64,000 nt of DNA from Desulfamplus sp. (GTDB taxonomy: Bacteria > Desulfobacterota > Desulfobacteria > Desulfobacterales > Desulfobacteraceae): the NCBI GenBank assembly GCA_015232555.1, contig JADFZJ010000004.1, positions 38,492-102,491 of the forward strand, in the 5' to 3' direction. Of this stretch, positions 8,970 to 18,655 are shown piece by piece (positions within the stretch are counted from its first letter, which is position 1; each line of letters begins with the position of its first letter). The position numbers and the translations under genes are program-made. Under the pieces are notes generated by a model that had not been told where the DNA came from, did no database searches, and saw only the letters and a list, made by a program, of their open reading frames with translations.

Positions 8970-9064
8970 AAAATCTCCTGAAAAAGAGATGTTTCACTCT
9001 AAAGTAGAGCATAAAAAATGATTGTTACTATAAATAGATATTTTTAAATACCTGCTATAAAAAA

Positions 9065-9094
9065 TAGACACACGCATAGAAAATTATATATGCT
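9065..9094 (+). promoter_or_regulatory. Weak sigma-70-like promoter candidate for the cluster start
   Basis: TAGACA (9065-9070) and TATGCT (9089-9094) are 18 bases apart, 73 bases upstream of the thioesterase ATG. Both hexamers are imperfect and the region is AT-rich, so this is only the best candidate seen for the leftmost cluster promoter. Confidence 0.22.
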
Positions 9095-9167
9095 ATAACA
9101 CAAAAATATTAAAAACAATAAACCTATCACAATTCTATAAACTTAAGAGTAATACGGAGTTTTTTTA

Positions 9168-9881
9168 ATGAGTCAAGCTACACTAAAGTCAATCACACTT
9201 ATCTGTATCCCATTTGCAGGCGGAACCTCCTTTGCATTTAGAGATATAAATAAACATATTCCTAACCACATCGTGCCTGTTTATATTGATTTTCCCGGGC
9301 ATGGAAGACGTCTTCAAGAGCCTCTTATTACTGATATCCATGATCTTGTATCTGATATTTTTCATCAGATACCCTCTTTTGGAGATAGACCATTTGCTAT
9401 TTGGGGGCATAGCATGGGAGGAACTATTGCCTATCTATTAACCCGCCGTCTTTTAAACGCTGGTAAAAAGTTGCCGCTTCATCTATTTTTAAGCGGTGCA
9501 CCTGGACCGTCAATTCCCCGCCGCGAAAAAGATGTTTACAAGCTCCCCCGTCAAGCCTTTCTCGAAAAGGTAAAAAACTACGGCGGAGTAGCAGAAGAGG
9601 TGCTTGCAGAGAAAGACCTGATGGATCTATTCCTGCCGATTTTAAGAGCAGACTTTCAGGCATTGGAAACATATCAACATATTCCATGCCCTCCACTACC
9701 AGTTCCCATAACAGCTATGCTTGGAAGCCGTGAGCATATAACTCAAGAGGATGTAAAGGTTTGGCAACAAGAGACTGAATTACCCCTAAACATAGACAAT
9801 TTTGAAGGCAACCATTTCTTTATTTTTGATCATATAAATTCTATTTGCAGCTTGATTAAAAATACTTTGCAAAAGCATTAA
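9168..9881 (+). CDS. Type II thioesterase (stand-alone editing hydrolase)
   Basis: This 237-aa alpha/beta hydrolase belongs to the type II thioesterase family, which removes stalled or wrong acyl groups from carrier proteins of PKS and NRPS lines. Seen are the N-terminal FAGGTSFAFRD, DFPGHGRRLQEPL, the nucleophile elbow GHSMGG with Ser82, and the C-terminal EGNHFFIF with catalytic His216. The acid of the triad usually sits in a G-x-x-D segment; here the corresponding stretch reads LGSREHITQED, so the exact acidic residue is uncertain. Length is typical. The start is supported by ACGGAG nine bases upstream. It is the first plus-strand gene before the synthases and probably marks the left end of the biosynthetic cluster. 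Confidence 0.9.
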   Translation: MSQATLKSITLICIPFAGGTSFAFRDINKHIPNHIVPVYIDFPGHGRRLQEPLITDIHDLVSDIFHQIPSFGDRPFAIWGHSMGGTIAYLLTRRLLNAGKKLPLHLFLSGAPGPSIPRREKDVYKLPRQAFLEKVKNYGGVAEEVLAEKDLMDLFLPILRADFQALETYQHIPCPPLPVPITAMLGSREHITQEDVKVWQQETELPLNIDNFEGNHFFIFDHINSICSLIKNTLQKH

Positions 9882-9933
9882 AAGTTTGTTTAATATAAAG
9901 CAAATTTTGGAAATTTTTATGTAATAATCTTTA

Positions 9934-9961
9934 CTGTCAACTTTTCCAGATGGTGTAAAAT
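9934..9961 (+). promoter_or_regulatory. Weak sigma-70-like promoter candidate for the outer-membrane protein gene
   Basis: CTGTCA (9934-9939) and TAAAAT (9956-9961) are 16 bases apart, about 80 bases before the ATG at 10040. The -35 element is imperfect, so this is only a suggestion. Confidence 0.22.
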
Positions 9962-10039
9962 TATATTAATAACATTTGTCATACAAAACCACTAAATCAT
10001 TTACAACCGTCAACATCTAAATTTAAAAGGAGAAAGAAC

Positions 10040-10996
10040 ATGGGTAACCGATTATTGAGAGTGATGATTGTCTGGATCGCAATGCTGGTAATTTCACTGC
10101 CTCTAAACAGCTTTGCTGAAGAATCTGCCAACGCTAAGAGCGAAGAGCAAAAAGAACAAAAAGTTGAAGTAAAAAAAGAGCAAGATATGAGCAACTGGTG
10201 GACCCGTAACCCTTTGACCTTTGATCCTATGCCAGAAAAATTTTTATGGCATTTTGAATCCACTTATCAATATGATCGTTCAACTGGTAACTGGACTACT
10301 GATAACCATCTACTAAATTCACAACTCTCTTTACGTTACAACCGTTTTACCAACCACATTAGGTACAATTTTGATAAACGTAATGTTGCAAAACCTACTG
10401 CACCGCCAAATTCTGATGAAAATACAGATTTGAGAAAATCTACAATGCACGAAATTCATGAAGATTTTAGATATGCAATTACAAAGCGTCTTTATGCTGC
10501 CCCTGGAGTGTTCTACTTTCAAGATGATTACTCTTATATTGATGAAAGATGGACATATTATTTGGGTTTAGGTGCAGACCTTATAACTCACCCGCTTTTT
10601 AAACTCTCTGTTTTTGGTGCTTATGGGTATGAAACTTTAAGGTATATTGATGAATACCATGAAACTTATAATATAGTAAAAGATTGGGGAATAGATGAAA
10701 GTATAAAAGGGTATGATCCGGGCACGGAAGAGGGCGATGTCGCCTATTTAACTGAGACTATACGCCTATTTCCATATTATGGCATTATGGTTACTCAAGA
10801 GCTTATATATGTTGCTGATGTTAGTGACACAGATATTTATCGCTGGACATTTAAAATCGGTGTGGATTTCAAAATTATGGAGCATCTTTTTGTAAGCACT
10901 GAGTACAAAGAGGAGTATGATAATGATGCCAACGAGCTGTTAGGAGTTCGTAAACGTGATCAGACGACTGGTATTGGTATAAAGGTAGTCTTTTAA
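10040..10996 (+). CDS. Predicted outer-membrane beta-barrel protein (DUF481-like)
   Basis: This 318-aa protein has a clear signal peptide (hydrophobic core about 8-22, likely cleavage after SFA at 27). A charged Lys/Glu linker follows (about 28-50). From about residue 70 onward there are alternating amphipathic strands rich in Tyr, Phe and Trp, ending in IKVVF with a terminal Phe, as outer-membrane barrels do. The pattern resembles DUF481 (YdiY-like) proteins, though I cannot confirm this without a profile search. It lies between the thioesterase and the DUF697 gene, all on the plus strand. It could help export the product or could be an unrelated envelope gene at the cluster edge. The start has AAAGGAG ahead of the ATG. 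Confidence 0.7.
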   Translation: MGNRLLRVMIVWIAMLVISLPLNSFAEESANAKSEEQKEQKVEVKKEQDMSNWWTRNPLTFDPMPEKFLWHFESTYQYDRSTGNWTTDNHLLNSQLSLRYNRFTNHIRYNFDKRNVAKPTAPPNSDENTDLRKSTMHEIHEDFRYAITKRLYAAPGVFYFQDDYSYIDERWTYYLGLGADLITHPLFKLSVFGAYGYETLRYIDEYHETYNIVKDWGIDESIKGYDPGTEEGDVAYLTETIRLFPYYGIMVTQELIYVADVSDTDIYRWTFKIGVDFKIMEHLFVSTEYKEEYDNDANELLGVRKRDQTTGIGIKVVF

Positions 10997-11087
10997 TTGT
11001 TAACGTTAAAATTCAACTTCCATGATTCGGGGCGGTTACATGGATCATGAGCTTTATTTAGAGATTAATTTGAAAGGAGCAATAGCG

Positions 11088-11651
11088 ATGAGTAATAAAA
11101 CAGATGATCTTAAACAAGAGAAAGCAGCCACTTCAGAGAAGGTTAAATCAGAAGCTGCTCAGGAGCAGCCAGTAGAGGTTTCTGATTCTGCATTTAAAGA
11201 GAGGCTGCAAAAAGCAGAGCAAACTACCCGTAAAAGAGTCTATGCTGCTATGGGAGCGGGCTTAATACCACTGCCAATAGTAGATTTTATTGCACTCACA
11301 GGAATCCAGATGGAGCTTGTGAACTCTCTTTGCAAAATTTATAATGTCCCATTTAAAAAAGATATAGGTAAAACCCTTGTAACTGCTCTGGTGGGAGGAG
11401 GATTACCAGTGCATACAAGTTCAGCATTGGCATCACTTGTAAAAAATATTCCTCTTATCGGAACAACCACAGGTGCTATAACATTGAGCATTGTTGGTGG
11501 TGCATGCACCTATGCTGTGGGTAAGGTTTTTATCCAACACTTTGAAGCTGGTGGTAATCTGCTGAATTTCAATCCTGAAAAGATGAGAACTTATTTCCAG
11601 AGTTACTATAAGGACGGTGAGCGAATCGCAACTGAGGTCCCTTCTAAATAA
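11088..11651 (+). CDS. DUF697-family membrane-associated protein
   Basis: I place the start at 11088, eight bases after AGGAG, giving 187 aa. An in-frame ATG at 11022 has no binding site. The N-terminal third is polar and Lys/Glu/Gln rich. The rest carries three hydrophobic segments (GAGLIPLPIVDFIALTGIQM, LVTALVGGGLPVHTSSALA, IPLIGTTTGAITLSIVGGAC) in the arrangement of DUF697. Members of that family are small membrane or GTPase-associated proteins (YcjF-like) with no settled function. Its stop codon overlaps the start of the first PKS gene by one base (TAATG), so it is translationally coupled to that gene. Why such a protein leads a PKS operon is unclear. Confidence 0.75.
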   Translation: MSNKTDDLKQEKAATSEKVKSEAAQEQPVEVSDSAFKERLQKAEQTTRKRVYAAMGAGLIPLPIVDFIALTGIQMELVNSLCKIYNVPFKKDIGKTLVTALVGGGLPVHTSSALASLVKNIPLIGTTTGAITLSIVGGACTYAVGKVFIQHFEAGGNLLNFNPEKMRTYFQSYYKDGERIATEVPSK

Positions 11652-14600
11652 TGTGTTCAAATCTGGTAATGAGTTCAAACTTAGAAAGAAAAATAGCTTT
11701 TGTTTATGCTGGCATCGGCACTCAATGGAAAACAATGGGTGCCGATCTATTTCAGAATCAGCCTATTTTTAGAGATACAATAGAGATTTGTGATAACTCG
11801 TTTTCCAAGTTTTCTAACTGGTCTATTATTGAAGAGATTAACCGCCCTGCATCAACTTCCCGTATTGATAATCTGCTGATTGCCCACCCTTGCAACATAG
11901 CCATTCAGATCGGACTTTCATCACTTCTAAAAGATTGGGGGATTGTTCCAGACTGTGTTGTCGGGCACTCTTCTGGAGAGCTGTCCGCAGCTTATATAGC
12001 AGGTATTTTTAACATTCAAGATGCTATGCACTTAACATGGAGGCATTGTGAGATGATGTCCCGTGTAATAGGGCAAGGAGTTTTGCTGCATATCAGCCTG
12101 CCTGAAGCTGATGTGAGGCAGATACTTGAAAGAGAACTAAATATTTGGATAGCTGCTATAAACAGTCCATCATCTACTGTAGTAACTGGAGCAGAAGAAG
12201 TTATTAATATTTTAGCTCAAAAGTTAGAACAAGATCGCATTTTCTGTCGAATATTGAAAATTAATATACCTTATCATAGCCCTATAGTAGAGCCTTTTAT
12301 AAACGATTTTTATAATAATATTAAAGATATACATGTTAATGTAGCACGGCTGCCCATCTATTCCACATTAAGGGGAGGGCTGCCACTTTCCAATGATTTT
12401 GGACCAGACTATTGGCCCGAACATATCAGTAAGCCTGTTCAATTTGCAAAAACTATTAATCAAATGGTTGAAGATGGATATACGACATTTATTGAAATCT
12501 CTCCCCACGGAGTGTTAAGCGGTGCAATTGAAGAGTGCTGTAAAAATTTTTTCTTATCTTATGATCCAATCAAATCTTACGATTCAACTCCCAAATTATA
12601 TAAAGATGATAAAAAAGAAGCCTTATCGTCATATATTCTTGCAGTTCCAACTTTAAAAAGATTTACAGATGCAAACGATTGCTTGACGGACTCTTTAGCT
12701 ATTTTGGCAAAATCAGAACGTATTGATCCAAAAATTTTGCCCCAAAATATTCAAGATATTGTGGGTAAAAAAATATCATCTATAAGCCAATCTACAAACA
12801 TCCGATATCAAAGTTTAACCATTACTCATCAGTTTAATGCTGATTCTAATGAGAAGGAGAATAATATCTCTCCCTCTCCTTTGGGCGAAGGCTGGAGAGG
12901 GGCTGTGAGTAACATCATTAATAATATAAATAACATAGAACTCTTGATAAGAGAGGCTGTTAAAGAGGTTACTTACGGAACAATAGAACCGCCGTCAGAC
13001 AACACAATTGGATTTTTAGAGATGGGTTTAACCTCTCAACATGCAGTTAGAATGGCAAACTATCTTTCAAAAGCAATTGGAACGGATTTATCTGCTACAA
13101 TTATATTTACTCATCCAAACATTGCATCTTTATCAGCGTTTCTATCTGAGGACTCTTTAAAAGAGAAAGAGATGCTCGCCCAAAAAACAACCTCAAATAG
13201 AAAAGAAAACAAATCCAATATAGAAGAACTTAAATCTACTATAGAAGAGACTAAATCTACAAATATCAAGCATAGAGAGATTAAAAATAGAGATATCGCT
13301 ATTATAGGAATGGCTTGTCGTTTTCCTGATTCTGCTGATACACCTGAAAAGTTTTATAAAATGCTTATTGATGGGCGTTGTGTAATCAAACCAGTTCCGT
13401 CAAGCAGGTGGGATTCTAAGCTCTGGTTTGATTCTAATCCAGACTCTCTTGGGAAAGCATATTCACAAGCGGGCGGCTTTTTAGATGATCAACACATTTT
13501 TAATTTAGATGCCTCTTTTTTTAGAATCTCCCCTAAAGAGGCACTATCTCTTGATCCACAGCAGAGAATTCTGCTTGAGACAGTGTGGGAGGCTTTTGAA
13601 AATGCTGGAGTTGTTCCGTCAGCCTGTTCTGGCGAGCGTATCGCTGTGTATGTTGGAATTTCTACTATAGACTATATGGGAGCACATCTTTGGTCATCAA
13701 ATCCAACTCTTATTGATGCCTATTCTGCTACTGGTTCAATGTATAGTGCTGCTGCTGGACGGATATCATACCTTCTCAATCTAAATGGTCCTAATTTTCC
13801 TATAGATACTGCATGTTCGTCATCTTTGGTTGCTCTTGACTGTGCGTGTCAATCAATTAATTGCGGTGCTGCATCATTAGCAGTCGTGGCTGGTGTTAAT
13901 GTAATGGTACATCCGCACATGTTTGTCTATTTCTCCAAATTGGGTGCACTCTCCCACTCTGGAATGTGCCGCACATTTGATGCTCAGGCAGATGGTTATG
14001 TGCGGGGCGAAGGTGCAGGAGCTATACTTCTCAAGCCTTTAGATCAGGCAATAGCAGACAGAGACCAGATATTTGCAGTGATAAAGGGAAGTGCCGTAAA
14101 CCATGACGGTGCATCTTCAAGTTTTACCGCTCCAAATGGTTTAGCACAGCAGCAAGTGATACGTTTTGCATTAGAAAACGCTGGCGTAAATCCATTAGAT
14201 GTTGATTATGTTGAAGCTCACGGCACTGGAACAAGGCTTGGAGATCCAATTGAGATAGAGTCTCTTGGTGCAGTTTATGGAGAGAACCGCCCTTTATATC
14301 GTCCGCTTTGGGTTGGTTCTGTCAAAGCAAATATCGGACATCTTGAAGCTGCATCAGGCATGGCAAGCATTATCAAGACTATAATGGTTCTTAATTCTGG
14401 AACTATTCCGCCTCAAGTTGGTTTTGAGACTCCTAATCCTCTTGTTCAGTGGGAAAAACTGCCGATAAAAATTCCAACAGAGCAAATACATTTTGGGCAG
14501 GATAAGCCAATAGGGCAGGTTGGGAAGGTTGGGCAGGACAAACTAACAGATCCGGTAAAATTTACTCAAGAGAATAAGGAACGTATTGCTGGCATAAGTG

Positions 14601-17600
14601 CTTTTGGCTTTTCAGGCACAAATGTTCATGTGATTTTAGCTCAACCGCCATTAGCTCAAACTTCAATAAATGTTTTTAAGGAATCCATAAAAGAGAAAAT
14701 AGAACAAACATATACACTAATAATCTCTGCAAAAAGTCCGTCAGCGTTGGTTGCTTATTGTCATGATTATATCCAATTTTTGAACGCAATAGATGATAAT
14801 CCTCAATATTTGGCTGATGTCTGTTATACCGCTCAAGTAGGAAGAACGCTTTTTGATTATAGATGTTCGATTAGCGGAAAAGATCGATCTGATTTAATTG
14901 AAGCTCTTGAAAAAATTATCGCTGATAAAGAATTTCTGACAAGCAGTAGTTTAGGTAAAAACGTTGATTTAAAGAAAAGTGTTAATTCATTGGATTTAAT
15001 TGATTCAGACGAGAAAGCTGCTGGAAAAAAGGTATTAATTCCAACTTATCCTTTTCAGCGTAAACGCTTCTGGATGAATCCTCTGCCGACTCAAACCGTG
15101 CAAATCGCAGAACAAGAGACTCAAATATCAAATAAAATCCTACAACAGCAAACTATACAATCGCAAATTCTACAGCAGCCTAAAATATTAGGAACAACAA
15201 AAATAGTTGAATTTAATAGAAATTATCCATCTTTCATACCTGAACATATCATTTATGGAGAGCAGATTGTTCCTGCAGCCGCATATCTTTCTCAGCTTTT
15301 TTCGTATTTAAAGACAGCAAATTCAAGAGATAAAAATCTGACAAAAAAGACCTTATCAAGCAATGATACTAAAAACACCTTAATTAGTGCTGCATTTGAT
15401 ATCAGCTTTACCGCTCCTATGGTTATTAATAAATCCCGTTCAGTTCAACTTATCTGTCTGAATGAAGATAAATCGTCAACAGAGTTTAAGATAGTCAGCC
15501 AGCCGAGCCATAGAGAAAATGAGCCATGGATTACCCATTGCAAAGGTTTTTTTGAGTTTGGAGATTTTAAGTTTAAAGATTCTAAGTTTGAAGATTTTAG
15601 TTTTGTAGAGGTGGGAAAAGATCAAAAAATACTAAAATCTAAAATCGTAAATTTTACCAATTGGGTTGATGATTTTTCCAAAAACAGCAGTCAGATTATA
15701 AACGGTTCTGATTTTTACGCCGATTTTAAAAGATTTGGTTACGATCTTGGTGATGGCTTTTGCAGAATAGAACAGGCTTTTTGCGGTCAAAAGGGAGAGC
15801 TTAATCCGAATAATATTAATCTTAGTAATTATATAAATGATGAAAATATAAACGCTCTCTGCCGCATAAATCTGACACATAACAATAATGCTGCCACTTA
15901 CGATTACGATCTTTATCCCGGTTTTATTGATGCAATGCTACAATCTTTGGTATTTGGCTCGCCTGAAATTTTGGATATTTTAGATAGAGATTCAAAGATT
16001 TTAATACCATTTGCATTAGATAGATTTGAGTTGCATTCAACATCTTTTGGTGAAAAAGTTGTATCTCTTGTTAATGCTCATAAAGAATCTGATTATCTTC
16101 AAGGAGATATAAGAGTTTTTACTGATGATGGTATTCCGCTTGTCTCTTTTCTCGGCTTGACAGTCCGCTTAACTGATAGAGCGACTCTTTTGAAAGGTTT
16201 GAAATCTCTATCTGTAGAATCTCTTACATCTTTTAAAAGAGCCGATGTTAAACGCCCCAATTTTTATACAATATCTTGGCGAGAGGTTAAAGATAACAAT
16301 AATTTAAATGAGTTAAGCAGCTCTATTAATTCTGTAAATGATTTTAACTTATCTCAATTTAAATCGCTTACATCTTCAATCAAATCAGCAAAATATCTGA
16401 TTTTTGCAGATAAAGGCGGTTTAGGCGGTCAAATTGCTCAGAGTCTTGAAAAGATTGGAATAAATTGTCATTTGATTCTACAAGAAACTTACAGTTCTGA
16501 AAACATAACCGATATTGAGAAAATTATATCAAGCTGTGATCCAGATCAATCTCTGCGGATTCTCTATTTGTGGGGTTGTGATTTGAGTTTAAATAGTGAT
16601 TTAACTCCAGAGAAAATCGAAAGTTCAAAGCAAATCGAACAGAGTCCAGAGCAAATACAACAAAGCCAGATTGATGCTATTCATGCTGCAATGGTTATTG
16701 TCCAGACGCTTGCAAAATTTAAGCTCTCTACAAAGCTCTATCTAATCACAAAAAGAGCTTTTTTAATTGAACAAGCTGATTCAACTCAAAGACAAACTAT
16801 TTCAATTGAGCAGACACAACAAACTATTGCAACTGAACAAGCTGATTCAATTGGGCAGTCTTTTTCTATTCAACAATCTATTTGGGGATTTGGAAAGACA
16901 GTTGCTATTGAGTATCCTGAATATTTTGGCGGTCTTATAGATTTAGATCATCTTCTTACAGATTGTTTTATTTTAGATTTCTTAACTCAAGAAGAGTTAG
17001 ATCAACGGGCTTATCGAAATAGGAAGTTATTTCAGCCGTGTATTACGATCAATCAAATTCAAACTCCTGAAATTACGCCTCATCTTAATCCTCATGGAGT
17101 TTATCTTATCACCGGAGCATTTGGAGGATTGGGTCTGCCGATTGCCCGCAAACTTGTTGAGCTTGGAGCAAAACGGCTCGTACTTTTAGGACGCAGCCAG
17201 CCAAATCCAAATTTTCTTAAAGATCTTGGAATTTTACAGTCTCAATTACAATCTAAAGGCGTAAAGGTTGATATTGTTCAGGCTGATATAAGTGATTACA
17301 ATAGTTTGACTTTTGCTATAGAAAAAATATCAGGCGGATTAGAGATATTTTTGAATGAGCTTAAAGGTGTAGTCCATTTGGCAGGAGTGCGGAAGGATTC
17401 GCTCTTACAGCTTCAAGATCGTAACAGTTTGAAAGAGGTCTTTGCCTCTAAAGCAGTCGGGGCGTGGAATTTACACAAACTCACAACTCACACCAATCAA
17501 TCAAATTATGTGATTGAGTCAAATCATGCTGCTGAATTTAATAATATTACTAAATATAATTATGCTAAGGAATTAAGTAATACTAAATCACAACTTGATT

Positions 17601-18556
17601 TTTTTATTCTTTTCTCCTCTGCTGCATCTCTTTTGGGGAGTCAAGGACAGGCTAATTACGCTGCGGCTAATGCTTTTTTAGATGGATTGGCAGATTACAG
17701 ACGCTCAATCGGCTTGCCTGCTTTAAGTATCCAGTGGGGACCTTGGGCAGAATCTGGCATGGCAGCAAAAGAGGCTGTTGTGCAGAAAAATCTGACTGAT
17801 TTGGGATTTGCCTATATATCTCCTGAACATGGATTAGATGCTTTTGAGCTGCTTCTTATACCGCAGACTTCATTTTCGCAGATTGCTGTTTTTGATTGCG
17901 ATTGGAGAGCATATTTAAATCGAACTGGTCAACACGATTTTGTTATGTTTAGGCAGTTGGTAGAACAGCTTAATTTTATTGACCTTAAACATGACAAACC
18001 CGAGTCTGTTTATAATTCTGCCTCTTTTTGGGAAAAGTTAGCAGAGTGGCAGCCAGATCAGAAGAAAAAACATCTATTGGCGAAGCTGACAACTTTGGCA
18101 CAAGATGTAAGCGGTCTTGACATTCCATTTGATGATGAACGTGCTTTAATGGAGCAGGGATTTGATTCGCTTATGGCGGTTGAGTTTCGTAATCAGTTAC
18201 AGAAGATATGCGGTTTTTCTCTGCCTGTTACGCTGCTATTTACTTATCCTGGATTGGCTGATATTGCACAATTTCTTGAAAAACGGCACAACGCAGATAT
18301 TAATAAACATGGTGGAATTAATAGTAGTCAAACTAATACTAATATTAATAATCATGTTGTAATTAACAGTAATCAAATCAATACTAATATTAATAAAGTT
18401 GAGAATATAGAAGATAGCTCTAAAGATATTGATATCACTAAAGATACAGAGATTTCTATAGATTTAGATATGGATACAAATAACGACTTTGCGTATTTAG
18501 ACAAACTAACTCCAGAAGAGCTAAATGAATTGATAGGCAAAGATTTAGACATATAA
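11651..18556 (+). CDS. Type I PKS: loading AT-ACP, then KS-DH-KR-ACP without extender AT
   Basis: This 2301-aa protein starts the polyketide. Domains in order: acyltransferase (about 12-310, GHSSGE with Ser107), carrier protein (about 435-500, MGLTS with Ser462), ketosynthase (about 548-970, DTACSSS with Cys722, EAHGTGT, NIGHLE), a linker ending in YPFQRKRFW, dehydratase (about 1170-1480, HIIYGEQIVP with His1199 and Asp1427 in DxxxQ), ketoreductase (about 1540-2050, TGAFGGLG at about 1820, Tyr2003) and carrier protein (about 2120-2200, GFDSL with Ser2173). No AT lies between KS and DH, so the extender unit must come from the N-terminal AT or from outside. That AT has IPYHS where malonyl ATs have HAFHS. 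The tail (LDKLTPEELNELI) looks like a docking element. Low-complexity, in-frame inserts occur at several linkers, and a REP-like repeat is embedded at 12868-12908. Confidence 0.93.
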   Translation: MCSNLVMSSNLERKIAFVYAGIGTQWKTMGADLFQNQPIFRDTIEICDNSFSKFSNWSIIEEINRPASTSRIDNLLIAHPCNIAIQIGLSSLLKDWGIVPDCVVGHSSGELSAAYIAGIFNIQDAMHLTWRHCEMMSRVIGQGVLLHISLPEADVRQILERELNIWIAAINSPSSTVVTGAEEVINILAQKLEQDRIFCRILKINIPYHSPIVEPFINDFYNNIKDIHVNVARLPIYSTLRGGLPLSNDFGPDYWPEHISKPVQFAKTINQMVEDGYTTFIEISPHGVLSGAIEECCKNFFLSYDPIKSYDSTPKLYKDDKKEALSSYILAVPTLKRFTDANDCLTDSLAILAKSERIDPKILPQNIQDIVGKKISSISQSTNIRYQSLTITHQFNADSNEKENNISPSPLGEGWRGAVSNIINNINNIELLIREAVKEVTYGTIEPPSDNTIGFLEMGLTSQHAVRMANYLSKAIGTDLSATIIFTHPNIASLSAFLSEDSLKEKEMLAQKTTSNRKENKSNIEELKSTIEETKSTNIKHREIKNRDIAIIGMACRFPDSADTPEKFYKMLIDGRCVIKPVPSSRWDSKLWFDSNPDSLGKAYSQAGGFLDDQHIFNLDASFFRISPKEALSLDPQQRILLETVWEAFENAGVVPSACSGERIAVYVGISTIDYMGAHLWSSNPTLIDAYSATGSMYSAAAGRISYLLNLNGPNFPIDTACSSSLVALDCACQSINCGAASLAVVAGVNVMVHPHMFVYFSKLGALSHSGMCRTFDAQADGYVRGEGAGAILLKPLDQAIADRDQIFAVIKGSAVNHDGASSSFTAPNGLAQQQVIRFALENAGVNPLDVDYVEAHGTGTRLGDPIEIESLGAVYGENRPLYRPLWVGSVKANIGHLEAASGMASIIKTIMVLNSGTIPPQVGFETPNPLVQWEKLPIKIPTEQIHFGQDKPIGQVGKVGQDKLTDPVKFTQENKERIAGISAFGFSGTNVHVILAQPPLAQTSINVFKESIKEKIEQTYTLIISAKSPSALVAYCHDYIQFLNAIDDNPQYLADVCYTAQVGRTLFDYRCSISGKDRSDLIEALEKIIADKEFLTSSSLGKNVDLKKSVNSLDLIDSDEKAAGKKVLIPTYPFQRKRFWMNPLPTQTVQIAEQETQISNKILQQQTIQSQILQQPKILGTTKIVEFNRNYPSFIPEHIIYGEQIVPAAAYLSQLFSYLKTANSRDKNLTKKTLSSNDTKNTLISAAFDISFTAPMVINKSRSVQLICLNEDKSSTEFKIVSQPSHRENEPWITHCKGFFEFGDFKFKDSKFEDFSFVEVGKDQKILKSKIVNFTNWVDDFSKNSSQIINGSDFYADFKRFGYDLGDGFCRIEQAFCGQKGELNPNNINLSNYINDENINALCRINLTHNNNAATYDYDLYPGFIDAMLQSLVFGSPEILDILDRDSKILIPFALDRFELHSTSFGEKVVSLVNAHKESDYLQGDIRVFTDDGIPLVSFLGLTVRLTDRATLLKGLKSLSVESLTSFKRADVKRPNFYTISWREVKDNNNLNELSSSINSVNDFNLSQFKSLTSSIKSAKYLIFADKGGLGGQIAQSLEKIGINCHLILQETYSSENITDIEKIISSCDPDQSLRILYLWGCDLSLNSDLTPEKIESSKQIEQSPEQIQQSQIDAIHAAMVIVQTLAKFKLSTKLYLITKRAFLIEQADSTQRQTISIEQTQQTIATEQADSIGQSFSIQQSIWGFGKTVAIEYPEYFGGLIDLDHLLTDCFILDFLTQEELDQRAYRNRKLFQPCITINQIQTPEITPHLNPHGVYLITGAFGGLGLPIARKLVELGAKRLVLLGRSQPNPNFLKDLGILQSQLQSKGVKVDIVQADISDYNSLTFAIEKISGGLEIFLNELKGVVHLAGVRKDSLLQLQDRNSLKEVFASKAVGAWNLHKLTTHTNQSNYVIESNHAAEFNNITKYNYAKELSNTKSQLDFFILFSSAASLLGSQGQANYAAANAFLDGLADYRRSIGLPALSIQWGPWAESGMAAKEAVVQKNLTDLGFAYISPEHGLDAFELLLIPQTSFSQIAVFDCDWRAYLNRTGQHDFVMFRQLVEQLNFIDLKHDKPESVYNSASFWEKLAEWQPDQKKKHLLAKLTTLAQDVSGLDIPFDDERALMEQGFDSLMAVEFRNQLQKICGFSLPVTLLFTYPGLADIAQFLEKRHNADINKHGGINSSQTNTNINNHVVINSNQINTNINKVENIEDSSKDIDITKDTEISIDLDMDTNNDFAYLDKLTPEELNELIGKDLDI
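12868..12908. repeat. REP-like GC-rich repeat embedded in a PKS gene
   Basis: An imperfect hairpin (CCTCTCC ... GGAGAGG arms) lies in the linker between the loading AT and its ACP, translated as SPSPLGEGWRGA. It is clearly more GC-rich than its surroundings. It aligns over its length with the copy at 45273-45312 inside the NRPS gene, so both seem to be inserts of one dispersed element that happen to keep the frame open. Confidence 0.65.
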
Positions 18557-18570
18557 ACATTAGATTAATA

Positions 18571-18599
18571 GTAGGCGGTACAGTGTGCTGCACCCTTAC
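18571..18599. repeat. Dispersed palindrome, second type (GTAGGGGTGCAGC-like)
   Basis: An imperfect inverted repeat of 29 bases (GTAGGCGGTACAG ... CTGCACCCTTAC) lies in the 99-base gap between the first PKS gene and the sulfotransferase gene. It shares length, GTAG...CTAC-like ends and symmetry with copies at 39461-39488 and 42469-42496. All three occupy gaps between cluster genes. Confidence 0.65.
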
Positions 18600-18655
18600 G
18601 CTTTGAGTATAAACATAGCCAAATATTTATAAAAAAAATTGGAATTTTACTAAAG

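Noticed and set aside
11022..11087. Upstream ATG for the DUF697 gene
   Set aside because: No ribosome binding site precedes it, whereas 11088 has AGGAG at eight bases; the extra 22 residues look unlike the family.
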